Shown: positions 1-6,663 of the stretch, piece by piece
How positions within the stretch are numbered: position 1 is the stretch's first letter
How the letters are laid out: each line of letters opens with the position of its first letter
Notes under the pieces: model-generated
Database searches by the model: none
Told to the model about the DNA's origin: nothing
Seen by the model: only the letters and a program-made list of their open reading frames with translations
From: an uncultured bacterium
GTDB lineage: Bacteria; Patescibacteriota; Minisyncoccia; Phycocordibacterales; UBA9973
DNA: 8,374 nt
Reading direction: 5' to 3'
Assembly (NCBI GenBank): GCA_903854645.1
Contig: CAINWY010000045.1
Coordinates: 1-8,374 of the forward strand
Program-made: the position numbers and the translations under genes

Positions 1-627
1 AAGCTCAAAAAACAATTAGATATATTTGAAAAGAGTAATAATCCAAAGCTTGGTATTGTAGCCTGCTATCTATATGTGAAGGATTATAAAACTGGCAAAA
101 GAGTTTCCAAGCATGATAAGTACTATAGAGGAGATGTATTGAAAAAGTTAATAATTAATAATTTTCCTCTTACCTCTAGTTGTATTATGACAAAGTTATC
201 AATCTTAAAAGAAATGGGACCGTTTGATAACCAATTCAAGGTGACCGAGGATGTGGATATGTGGCTACGAATTTCAGAAAAAGGTTATGATTTTGACTAT
301 GTACCAGAGTATTTATTAAATTATTTAGTGCACGATAGTAACATATATTATGGAAATAAAGAATTTGATGGTGAAGCTGAGTTTTTTACTTTCATAAAAA
401 AGCATAAGGACTTGTACTTGAAATATGACTCATCATTATTAGGATATTATTACTTTGATACAAACGAATATAAATTATCCAGAAAATATCTATTTAAAAG
501 ATTATTTGATAAGGGGTTAAAAAAGCGAGAAAAGGCTAAAGCGTTTGGATATATTATTATTACTATATTCCCATTCTTAAAGAGACCATTAAAAATGTTA
601 TGGAAAAATATAAGAAATATATTTTAA
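1..627 (+). CDS. Family 2 glycosyltransferase, C-terminal part (5' end outside window)
   Basis: The reading frame is open from base 1, giving 208 residues with no start in view. The GTG at 76 is an internal Val codon, because the frame and the homology both continue upstream. The visible part resembles the second half of GT-A fold family 2 glycosyltransferases. It begins with KLKKQLDIFEKSNNPKLGIV, which aligns with the KLAKQVEFLDSNIDYVLVGT segment that follows the DXD motif in the convergent neighbour at 636-1445. Later it has the conserved acidic motif TEDVDMWLRIS near partial-protein residue 106, the usual place of the catalytic base. The NDP-sugar and DXD motifs must lie left of the window. 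The C-terminus is basic with a hydrophobic stretch (GYIIITIFPFLKRP), suggesting attachment to the inner membrane face. The likely role is adding a sugar during surface-polysaccharide or glycolipid assembly; donor and acceptor cannot be told. The only plus-strand gene in the window, it ends with TAA 8 bases from the convergent gene. Confidence 0.85.
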   Translation, partial: KLKKQLDIFEKSNNPKLGIVACYLYVKDYKTGKRVSKHDKYYRGDVLKKLIINNFPLTSSCIMTKLSILKEMGPFDNQFKVTEDVDMWLRISEKGYDFDYVPEYLLNYLVHDSNIYYGNKEFDGEAEFFTFIKKHKDLYLKYDSSLLGYYYFDTNEYKLSRKYLFKRLFDKGLKKREKAKAFGYIIITIFPFLKRPLKMLWKNIRNIF

Positions 628-635
628 TTTCAAAA

Positions 636-1445
636 CTATAATTTCTTGTGAAGTTTTATTAAAATACCCTTAATTCGGAGTGGCAGTAATTTGAAAAGTG
701 GGTAAAAACAAATTTTAAAATATCCGAGCAAAAAAGCTCGGGTATATCCAGGATAAATATTTTTATATTTTTGGGAGAGTTTCAAATTTTCATTCAGTCT
801 ATCTTTTTTATTTAAAGCTCCATGGCCTAAAAAATTTACGAGAAATTTAACAGCATATATGGGTAGATTTTTCAGCTTACCTACAGTTCCTAGTTTTAGC
901 CAAAGATCATAGTCTTCTAAGATACTCCCGGAGCTACCTACTTTATCATATGAGCTTCTTCTAAATAAGACACTAGAATTAACAAAAGTATTTATTCTCA
1001 ATATTTTACGTCGAATAAACTCATCATTTTCTGTCATTAAATATCTATTTATTTCTACTCCATCTAGGTCAACATTCACAACACCCGTGCCGACGAGAAC
1101 GTAATCGATATTGCTATCAAGAAATTCTACTTGCTTGGCTAGTTTTTCATTATCAATCCACTGATCATCACTATCCAGATAAGCAACATATTCACCTCGT
1201 GAAATATTTACACCATTACTTCGTGCATTGCCTACACCACTATTATTTTGATATATATACTTTATTTTGTTCATATCAATATATGAACTTAAGATATTTT
1301 TAGTATCATCCGTAGAGCCATCGTCTATTACAATAATTTCATAGTCTTTGTACGTTTGTAGAAACACACTCTCAATGGCATGTATTAAGTTTTTCCCATC
1401 ATTCATAGTTGGGATGATTACACTTACTTTTGGTTTAGTAGACAT
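636..1445 (-). CDS. Family 2 glycosyltransferase (GT-A fold)
   Basis: A complete 269-residue family 2 glycosyltransferase. The N-terminal beta strand VSVIIPTMND (residues 7-16) starts the nucleotide-binding fold. VIDDGSTDDT (39-48) is the classic family 2 nucleotide-sugar motif, DSDD (91-94) is the metal-binding DXD motif, and LEDYDLWLKL (176-185) carries the probable catalytic base. The last 35 residues are hydrophobic and basic and probably dock on the membrane. It would transfer one sugar from an NDP-sugar to a lipid-linked or surface-glycan acceptor in the cytoplasm; the sugar is unknown. It starts at ATG 23 bases after the stop of the ligase-like gene, so it is probably the second gene of that transcript. 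Upstream there is no good Shine-Dalgarno; a poor TACTAT lies 5 bases before the ATG. The stop is TAG. A GC-rich inverted repeat at 720-745 lies in the coding sequence for about residues 234-242. Confidence 0.93.
   Translation of the reverse strand: MSTKPKVSVIIPTMNDGKNLIHAIESVFLQTYKDYEIIVIDDGSTDDTKNILSSYIDMNKIKYIYQNNSGVGNARSNGVNISRGEYVAYLDSDDQWIDNEKLAKQVEFLDSNIDYVLVGTGVVNVDLDGVEINRYLMTENDEFIRRKILRINTFVNSSVLFRRSSYDKVGSSGSILEDYDLWLKLGTVGKLKNLPIYAVKFLVNFLGHGALNKKDRLNENLKLSQKYKNIYPGYTRAFLLGYFKICFYPLFKLLPLRIKGILIKLHKKL
720..745. other. GC-rich inverted repeat inside the glycosyltransferase gene
   Basis: Arms 720-729 and 736-745 surround a loop of six A on the plus strand. The core CCGAGC/GCTCGG (724-729 with 736-741) is perfect and is extended by ATAT/GTAT. 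On plus-strand RNA the T723-G742 pair is a wobble; on minus-strand RNA it becomes an A-C mismatch. It stands out in very AT-rich sequence near the end of the minus-strand gene and about 93 bases past the stop of the convergent plus-strand gene. No uninterrupted T run follows on either strand, so it is not a standard terminator. It may be a coincidence of coding. Confidence 0.45.
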
Positions 1446-1468
1446 ATCGTATAGTAATTTTTTTCTTA

Positions 1469-3514
1469 TTACTCAAAATTAAAGTCAGGAATATTATTCT
1501 TTGCCTCTATTAAGGCTTCATCGTAAGTTTTTTTATCCTTAGTGTCTTTTGCAAATTGGAGAAGCATGGCATGTGAAGTGCCAAGAGCAGGATATAAATC
1601 TATCGCTTTCTTATATGTATCTATAGCTTTTTTATTATCTCCGTGCCAGAAATATATTTGTGCTTCCCACCAATATACTTCAATATTTGTCGGAGATTGA
1701 TTATGAGCTTTATTTATAATAGATAGAGAATTATTTGAGAGCTCTGTCTGAGACAAGAAATAATAAATACTATTAAAACGTAATAAAGCAATCTGAAGTC
1801 TGAAATCCGTATTATTTAATACTGAGACAGCATCTAAATAATTATAAAAAGATTTAACTTCTTTACCTAACGCTGGTACATCAGGCTCACTATATCCTGA
1901 ATGTGTCAGCTTGTATGTAACCTCTCGAAATATATTATCAGATAAAGATGCTAAATCTCTATCATTCCCCATTGGTACACTGCTGAGTAATTTACTATAA
2001 ACCAAGGACTTATCTTGAAGAATATTGTATGATAAAATTCTTTGCATACAAATGGCTTTTCTGGATGGTAAAATCACAAAATAAAACAAAAAAGCACAAC
2101 TAACAACTATCAATAATAAAGCTATAACCTTTTTATCTATGTTGCTCCATTTGTATAGTAAAACTTCTTCTTTTTTAGAATGGTCTAATAATCCATAAAC
2201 TATTCCAATAAATGAGAAGAGAAGAAAAATTGTTATATTTGAATCAAAGAAAAATAAATTCTGGAATAGATAAGCCGTAAAAAGTCCCACTAAAATACTG
2301 GCTTGGAGTCTCTTAATGTTATTCTTCTTGTAAACCACATAAATAGCATAAAAAATACTAACGAATAAAATTAGATACAGAAAAATTGCAGGGTACCCAC
2401 CTGAAACTCCAGTATCATAATATAGGTTGTGAGCTCGATCGCTTATAGTTTCATTATAATATGAATCCTTAAATAACTTTGGATTGAAATTATCCTGAAA
2501 GGCTATGGGGAAATTTTCAGGACCATATCCAAAAAACTTATGTTCATTTATTGATTTTTGAGATATGTCCCAGAGTATAAATCTTGTATCAAGGGAAACC
2601 TTTATAAATTTTTCGTGTAAATATGTACCAGGAGTTACAAAGCTGGCCCATCCAAAAGAAAATACTACTAAAGAGATTAAAATACCGGCTATGCCTAAAT
2701 TCCTATTTATTTTACTATTTGATAATGATAAATAAGTCAGTAGGATAACCCCAATACCTACAAACAAACCTAGTAGCGAGCCTTTGGAAAATTCAACAAG
2801 ACTATGCTTGGCATACAAACCATATATATTTATAAATGATGGTGAAAGTAGTATTGTAACTAAAATAATAGATACTGCTATTTTCCAGTATTTATTAATA
2901 GATTTTGAAATTAACAAATATGTTCCTGAAAAAATAGAAAAAATGAAAAAGGCAGCAGAAACAGAAGAATTTCCCAATAAACCTCCACCCTTACTATATT
3001 GGAATACTTTAATAGGTGAATTAAATCCTCTCTCTGATAACCAAACAGTTATAGACAAAATAAAAGAACTAATAAGGATATATTTAAAAAGTAAATAAAT
3101 ATAAGATGTACCCTCTTTTTTAATAACAGAAGCTATAATTAGAGAAGATGCGAAAGAAAAATATAGAGTGAGCAACCCGGTTCCACGTTCGAAAGACGAC
3201 CAAAAAGCCAAGTATGGATTTACGGCAAAAAACCCAGACAGAGTCATCCACAATATATATAAAACTAATGGTATGAAAAATAGTAACTGCTTCTTATTTA
3301 ATCGATATGATTTATCGATATATATGGTATAAAGCCATAAAGGAAATAGAACGGATATAAAACCATACAATAGGAAGGTCTTCGAGCTAACGTAGTAATA
3401 TAAGTAGCTTGGAAAAACAACAAGTGGTAAAAGTAAAACTAATAAACAAATTCCGTATTTTAATATAGATTCCCGGTAGAAGCTAAAACCTTTTTTTAGG
3501 TTAATTTTAATCAT
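1469..3514 (-). CDS. O-antigen ligase/polymerase-like membrane protein (Wzy_C) with C-terminal TPR-like repeats
   Basis: A 681-residue polytopic membrane protein. Roughly ten or more hydrophobic helices occupy residues 18-440, with a last one at about 462-482. The Wzy_C signature is in the large periplasmic loop: DTRFILWDISQKSI (309-322), then HKFFGYGPENF (325-335) and RAHNLYYDTGVSGG (360-373). The candidate functional residues are R311 and H362. After the last helix, residues 490-681 are soluble, and about 590-660 reads as TPR-like helix pairs (EVYWWEAQIYFWHGDNKKAI and following). The family joins lipid-linked glycans outside the membrane, as O-antigen ligase, polymerase or protein O-oligosaccharyltransferase; sequence alone does not separate these. 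I chose the ATG at 3514, not the TTG at 3532, because TATAAT at 3521-3526 lies exactly 6 bases before this ATG and the TTG lies upstream of that box. Composition is very AT-rich. The next gene, a glycosyltransferase, follows after 23 bases. Confidence 0.88.
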   Translation of the reverse strand: MIKINLKKGFSFYRESILKYGICLLVLLLPLVVFPSYLYYYVSSKTFLLYGFISVLFPLWLYTIYIDKSYRLNKKQLLFFIPLVLYILWMTLSGFFAVNPYLAFWSSFERGTGLLTLYFSFASSLIIASVIKKEGTSYIYLLFKYILISSFILSITVWLSERGFNSPIKVFQYSKGGGLLGNSSVSAAFFIFSIFSGTYLLISKSINKYWKIAVSIILVTILLSPSFINIYGLYAKHSLVEFSKGSLLGLFVGIGVILLTYLSLSNSKINRNLGIAGILISLVVFSFGWASFVTPGTYLHEKFIKVSLDTRFILWDISQKSINEHKFFGYGPENFPIAFQDNFNPKLFKDSYYNETISDRAHNLYYDTGVSGGYPAIFLYLILFVSIFYAIYVVYKKNNIKRLQASILVGLFTAYLFQNLFFFDSNITIFLLFSFIGIVYGLLDHSKKEEVLLYKWSNIDKKVIALLLIVVSCAFLFYFVILPSRKAICMQRILSYNILQDKSLVYSKLLSSVPMGNDRDLASLSDNIFREVTYKLTHSGYSEPDVPALGKEVKSFYNYLDAVSVLNNTDFRLQIALLRFNSIYYFLSQTELSNNSLSIINKAHNQSPTNIEVYWWEAQIYFWHGDNKKAIDTYKKAIDLYPALGTSHAMLLQFAKDTKDKKTYDEALIEAKNNIPDFNFE

Positions 3515-3520
3515 TTGAAC

Positions 3521-3526
3521 ATTATA
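3521..3526 (-). promoter_or_regulatory. Promoter -10 box (TATAAT) of the ligase-like gene
   Basis: An exact TATAAT is preceded by GGGG and followed by six bases (GTTCAA) before the ATG at 3514. This places the predicted transcription start at or one base before the start codon, so the mRNA would be leaderless. No convincing -35 hexamer is seen; the upstream side is a T-rich run. The box lies downstream of the terminator-like hairpin of the phosphatase gene, which fits an independent promoter. Confidence 0.65.
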
Positions 3527-3584
3527 CCCCAAAAAACAAAATATAAAAACTAAATTTTTCTATAATTTTAATGAATTAAACAGT

Positions 3585-3614
3585 AAAAACGAACCCCAAA
3601 TGGAATTCGTTTTT
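3585..3614 (-). terminator. Probable rho-independent terminator of the phosphatase gene
   Basis: Perfect 9-base arms, AAAAACGAA at 3585-3593 and TTCGTTTTT at 3606-3614, enclose a 12-base loop in which CC/GG can add two more pairs. The hairpin starts 17 bases after the stop of the phosphatase gene. Read on the minus strand, it ends in TTCGTTTTT, so the U tract is also the distal stem arm, typical of AT-rich terminators. By symmetry it could act in both directions, but no plus-strand gene runs into it. Confidence 0.6.
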
Positions 3615-3631
3615 AAAATTTAATGCGGTTC

Positions 3632-4435
3632 TTAGAGAAGGTTTCTGTTCTTTTCTGCCTCTTCCAATAATTCTTCATTGGAAAACTTTTTCCTCTCTAT
3701 AGCTACAAATGGGTCTTCTGGTTCCCCTCCTCCAGATGGACGGATCATCCTCACCCAGCCAAAGCTACTAGATAGACCCTGACTCGGATCATATGGATTT
3801 TCTCTCGTAAAGTGAATGATGGAACAATTTGGAACTCTTCCAGATTCTTCTTTTGAATTTATATAATCATTCGACATTTTAAGAGAATATCTCTCGAGAA
3901 CAATTTTAAAAGTTCTCATCACATGACCGTGATTTACGATGATCACATCCTTGCCATCACATTCTCTCGATAGAGTATCGAGTACTATCTTGCATCTCAT
4001 TGATACGTCTGCGAGACTTTCACCTTGTGGTGGTCGGAACAAGAATGGCTGTGTATCATAGAACTTCTGCTCCATCTCATATTTAGAATCCATATGAGAT
4101 GGTGGTATGACGTTGAACAATCCACCATCACGCTCACGAAGATTAGAATCCATCATCCATAGGGCATCAGGTAGGCCGAGGTGTGCAGCGGTCTGCATAG
4201 CTCTCACATTATTTGATACAAGCATACGATAAAAATCGGTAAAGTTATTCTTTTTGAACCACTCACCTGCTTTCTTTGCCTGACTTATACCGAGCTCTGT
4301 GAGCTTGTATTGGGACTCGTGTAATCCTAAAAATAGATCTGAATAGACAGATTCATCCTTTGTTTGTTCAAATTGTTTTCGCACGAGGTTCCCTTCTGAT
4401 TGTCCATGACGGACAAGGAACAAATTTTTAGGCAT
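3632..4435 (-). CDS. Histidine phosphatase superfamily protein (phosphoglycerate mutase-like)
   Basis: A 267-residue cytosolic protein of the branch-1 histidine phosphatase superfamily. LVRHGQSEGN (residues 7-16) holds the RHG motif, with H10 as the phospho-acceptor. R78 in SNNVRAMQTA, the acid E101 in LRERDGG and the second histidine H169 in VNHGHVMRTF complete the active site, so the enzyme should be active. It is longer than the usual ~200 residues: there is an insertion at about 17-45 and a tail from about 212 containing a GGGEPEDP loop and a charged helix. The substrate cannot be assigned: a mutase, a sugar-phosphate phosphatase or another phosphatase all remain possible. I chose ATG 4435 over ATG 4441 or TTG 4465: it gives the usual MPKNLFLVRHG beginning, and TATAAT at 4443-4448 sits 7 bases before it. 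It seems to form its own transcription unit, ending at the hairpin at 3585-3614. Several stretches are visibly GC-richer than its two neighbours. Confidence 0.92.
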   Translation of the reverse strand: MPKNLFLVRHGQSEGNLVRKQFEQTKDESVYSDLFLGLHESQYKLTELGISQAKKAGEWFKKNNFTDFYRMLVSNNVRAMQTAAHLGLPDALWMMDSNLRERDGGLFNVIPPSHMDSKYEMEQKFYDTQPFLFRPPQGESLADVSMRCKIVLDTLSRECDGKDVIIVNHGHVMRTFKIVLERYSLKMSNDYINSKEESGRVPNCSIIHFTRENPYDPSQGLSSSFGWVRMIRPSGGGEPEDPFVAIERKKFSNEELLEEAEKNRNLL

Positions 4436-4442
4436 TGCCATA

Positions 4443-4448
4443 ATTATA
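4443..4448 (-). promoter_or_regulatory. Promoter -10 box (TATAAT) of the phosphatase gene
   Basis: An exact TATAAT is followed by seven bases (TATGGCA) and then the ATG at 4435, so transcription would start at or just before the A of the ATG. No -35 hexamer at normal spacing is visible. A second, weaker candidate, GGGGGTATATGAT at about 4488-4500, would give a leader of about 55-60 bases. The sequence is AT-rich, so one exact hexamer alone is weak; the shared spacing with three other genes raises confidence. Confidence 0.55.
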
Positions 4449-4523
4449 TTTTTTAAATTAAACAATAATGCATTCTTATTTTCAAACTATCATATACCCC
4501 CGTAATAGTCAAAATACATTATA

Positions 4524-4937
4524 TTATTCTACAACTATAGTCCCCTTCATCATCTTATGAAAATTACAGTGATAATTTTCAGTAGTAATACCATTAAAAA
4601 CAAAACTGAATGATTGTCCAGGTGATAGAGTTGGCGAATTTAATAGATTACCAGAATCAGATGTAACAGTATGTGGAACTTTATCATTATTTATCCATGT
4701 TACTTTTGTACCATTTTTAATTTTTATAGTAGCAGGATCAAATGTAAAATTAATTATATTAATACTTACTTCTGAAGTACTAGATTGCGGTGATACCTCA
4801 TTTGAATTACTTTTTGTCTCTGTAGGGATAATAGGTAATTCATTAGTTCTACCTGGCTTTTTATTTATAGACCCAAAAACTAAAATTCCGCCAACAAAAA
4901 CTATCAATATTATAATTACAATGTATATTTTCTTCAT
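4524..4937 (-). CDS. Membrane-anchored cupredoxin (plastocyanin/amicyanin-like blue copper protein)
   Basis: A 137-residue protein. Residues 3-22 form an N-terminal membrane anchor or uncleaved signal helix after MKK, and 25-57 are a low-complexity Ser/Thr/Pro linker. Residues 58-137 are a single cupredoxin domain exposed outside the membrane. The type I copper ligands are all present: H89 in VPHTVTSD, then C124, H127 and M130 in YHCNFHKMMKG, with the family spacing C-x2-H-x2-M. FTFDPATIKIKNGTKVTW is the usual cupredoxin first half. Its role is electron carriage or copper binding at the cell surface; no partner oxidase or reductase is in the window. There is no lipobox cysteine, so it is not a lipoprotein. 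It starts at ATG 12 bases after the stop of the four-helix membrane protein gene and is probably co-transcribed with it. TATAAA only 2 bases before the ATG is too close to be its promoter. Composition is very AT-rich. Confidence 0.9.
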   Translation of the reverse strand: MKKIYIVIIILIVFVGGILVFGSINKKPGRTNELPIIPTETKSNSNEVSPQSSTSEVSINIINFTFDPATIKIKNGTKVTWINNDKVPHTVTSDSGNLLNSPTLSPGQSFSFVFNGITTENYHCNFHKMMKGTIVVE

Positions 4938-4949
4938 ATTTTATAAAAC

Positions 4950-5366
4950 TTAATTAATTTTTAAAATGGATATTATTTTACGATTTACATAATATCCTCC
5001 TACAAACGCTGCTATATGAACTATCCCAAATGCTATACCGGTGCCCAATATTCCCATTCCTAAAAAAGTTAAGCCCTCAAGTGGTATTCCGAATGGATAA
5101 AAGTCAAAAACTGCAGGCAAAATATTGTAATAAGTTCCCCATATTGATGCTACTACGAAACCAGCGATTAAAACCTTTGTAAATCCATTTTTCTCTAAAT
5201 TAAAAATTGAAAGAAAAATAAATGAAAAAACTATATACAAGGTCATTTTAGCAAGAAAGTATGGAATGGTTTCCATAGGGTTTGAAAATATCAAGTGAGA
5301 AAAATAATCAATTAGAAACACCCCGACAACAGATATAATAATAGAACTTAAAATTAATTTTTTCAT
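4950..5366 (-). CDS. Hypothetical four-helix integral membrane protein
   Basis: I do not recognise a family. The 138-residue product is almost entirely hydrophobic, with about four membrane helices at residues 3-20, 42-57, 65-82 and 100-123. It has a short basic N-terminus (MKK) and a basic C-terminus (NRKIISILKIN). Histidines occur at 24 and 117, the latter in a Gly-rich last helix (GMGILGTGIAFGIVHIAAFVGG). It is the first gene of a unit with the cupredoxin 12 bases downstream, so a role with the copper protein, such as anchoring, copper passage or electron transfer, is possible but is only inference from position. I chose ATG 5366 rather than TTG 5396 or ATG 5384: TATAAT at 5373-5378 is 6 bases before it, and MKKLILSS is a natural membrane-protein start. 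The gene is real judging by its length, consistent hydrophobic pattern and tight spacing. Confidence 0.75.
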   Translation of the reverse strand: MKKLILSSIIISVVGVFLIDYFSHLIFSNPMETIPYFLAKMTLYIVFSFIFLSIFNLEKNGFTKVLIAGFVVASIWGTYYNILPAVFDFYPFGIPLEGLTFLGMGILGTGIAFGIVHIAAFVGGYYVNRKIISILKIN

Positions 5367-5372
5367 AAAATT

Positions 5373-5378
5373 ATTATA
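5373..5378 (-). promoter_or_regulatory. Extended -10 promoter (TGTTATAAT) of the membrane protein-cupredoxin unit
   Basis: An exact TATAAT is immediately preceded by TGT, matching the extended -10 pattern TGn, which reduces the need for a -35 box. Six bases (AATTTT) separate it from the ATG at 5366, predicting a leaderless transcript. It lies in the 110-base gap after the transporter gene. That gap otherwise holds only a weak AATTAC/GTAATT inverted repeat (5445-5450 and 5459-5464) without a T tract. Confidence 0.68.
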
Positions 5379-5476
5379 ACACATATCAAAATACAATTAC
5401 ACAAATCTTTGCTTTGTATATTTATTTTTCTTACATGGTAACTTAATTACAGTTTTGAGTAATTTCAATTTAGGCA

Positions 5477-6649
5477 TTAGACCTCTTTTCCCCAAGGTTT
5501 TAGATAAATGAAAGATATTAAAGCAACAGTTGATAAAACTGCGGCAAATATAAAGGAAAAGGAAGGATTGAAAACCCATAGTAGCCCCGCGATTACAGAT
5601 GCTGGTAGATATAGGATACCAGTAATGAAACTATATGTTCCTAATGCTGTAGCCCTTCTCTCCTTTTGTACATCAGTGATAAATGCTTTGCTCTGGGCCT
5701 CGTCGATACTATAGAAAATACCATAGAGCAAAAATAGAACTATGATCTCCCATTTTGTTGTTGCGAATATAAAACCAAGACACATAACGAGGTATGTGAT
5801 ATACCCTAATCCTATGATATATTTTCTGCCGATTATATCTCCAATTTTTCCTACTGGTATAGAAATTAAAACAAAAGAAACATTAAAAAGCGCATAGAGC
5901 AATACAACATCTTGTATTGAAAATCCCACACTATATGCTTTCAAAAGTAAAAAACCAAAACTAAAATATGCCAGAGAAAACAAGCTTGCCGGAATTAGGA
6001 ATTTTTTGAAATTTGCGCTCAGTGTCCCCCATGCTGCGAAAATATTTTCTCTCTCATGTGGAGTTCCGGGACGGTCCTTCATAAAAGCCAGAACTATGAT
6101 AGATAGAAGAGCCCCGATAATAGCTATCAAAAATATCAGGTGAAAAGTACTGAGCCCCTGACCATATCTACGCAGTAGAAAGTATGCTACAAGTGGGCCC
6201 AATACGGCCCCTAGCTTGTCCATGGCCTTGTGTATACCAAAGGAATAGCCCATCTTATCCTCCTCTGCTAGTGATGATAGCCATGCGTCTCGTGGTGATC
6301 CACGGAAACTTTTACCTAGTCTTTCTATAATTCGAAAGGAGGCCAAAGCAGCTACAGATGAACTAACGAGAAGAATGACTTTTGCTACAGTTGAGAAGCC
6401 ATACCCCATTAGAGTATAGGATTTCCTCTTCCCAGTTTTGTCCGACAGCCATCCAGAAAAATAATCGAGAGACGAAGCAGAAAAATCAGAAAACCCCTCT
6501 ATAATACCGAGTAGTGAAGATGACGCACCGACGACAACTGTAAAGAATATAGAGAATACGGAGAAGATTGCTTCAGAACTTATATCAGTCAAGAAACTCA
6601 CAAAACCAAGTTTTAAAATGTCCGGGTGTACGTAGAATTTATTCTTCAT
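5477..6649 (-). CDS. Major facilitator superfamily transporter
   Basis: A 390-residue MFS protein with about 11-12 membrane helices, slightly short but within the family range. The cytoplasmic loop 2-3 motif A is GWLSDKTGKRK (residues 66-76), and its repeat in the second half is GKIGDIIGRK (267-276). This shows the two six-helix bundles. Residues 109-125 (ERLGKSFRGSPRDAWLS) are a conserved stretch of the drug/sugar-efflux-like MFS_1 group. The central cytoplasmic loop is at about 190-215. It should move a small solute using an ion gradient; the substrate cannot be predicted. The start ATG is 14 bases after the stop of the MliC/DUF333 gene, with only a weak AAAGA upstream, so translation from a shared transcript is likely. 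No clear terminator follows. The next gene downstream has its own promoter. Confidence 0.92.
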   Translation of the reverse strand: MKNKFYVHPDILKLGFVSFLTDISSEAIFSVFSIFFTVVVGASSSLLGIIEGFSDFSASSLDYFSGWLSDKTGKRKSYTLMGYGFSTVAKVILLVSSSVAALASFRIIERLGKSFRGSPRDAWLSSLAEEDKMGYSFGIHKAMDKLGAVLGPLVAYFLLRRYGQGLSTFHLIFLIAIIGALLSIIVLAFMKDRPGTPHERENIFAAWGTLSANFKKFLIPASLFSLAYFSFGFLLLKAYSVGFSIQDVVLLYALFNVSFVLISIPVGKIGDIIGRKYIIGLGYITYLVMCLGFIFATTKWEIIVLFLLYGIFYSIDEAQSKAFITDVQKERRATALGTYSFITGILYLPASVIAGLLWVFNPSFSFIFAAVLSTVALISFIYLKPWGKEV

Positions 6650-6663
6650 TATTTATATCTTTA

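Noticed and set aside
614..631. GAAAT/ATTTC inverted repeat across the convergent gene ends, as a bidirectional terminator.
   Set aside because: The five-pair stem is all A/T but one pair, with an 8-base loop and no clean T run; it is too weak in this composition.
2784..3098. A 104-codon plus-strand frame inside the ligase-like gene.
   Set aside because: It is fully antisense to a membrane protein with clear family motifs, and has no recognisable domain.
3896..3917. GAGAAC/GTTCTC inverted repeat in the phosphatase gene.
   Set aside because: A six-base stem with a 10-base loop inside conserved coding sequence; likely chance.
4482..4512. ACTAT/ATAGT inverted repeat around a C5/G5 run, as a terminator for the cupredoxin unit.
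   Set aside because: Only five A/T-rich pairs with a long loop and no T tract; the GGGGGTATATGAT could instead be a weak second promoter.
5397..5579. A 60-codon minus-strand frame overlapping the end of the transporter gene.
   Set aside because: More than half lies in another frame of the transporter; the product is basic, without a domain, promoter or ribosome site. The tail beyond 5477 is intergenic.
5508..5714. Short plus-strand frames at 5508-5714, 6568-6756 and 6849-7034.
   Set aside because: All are antisense to well-supported genes and show no family features.
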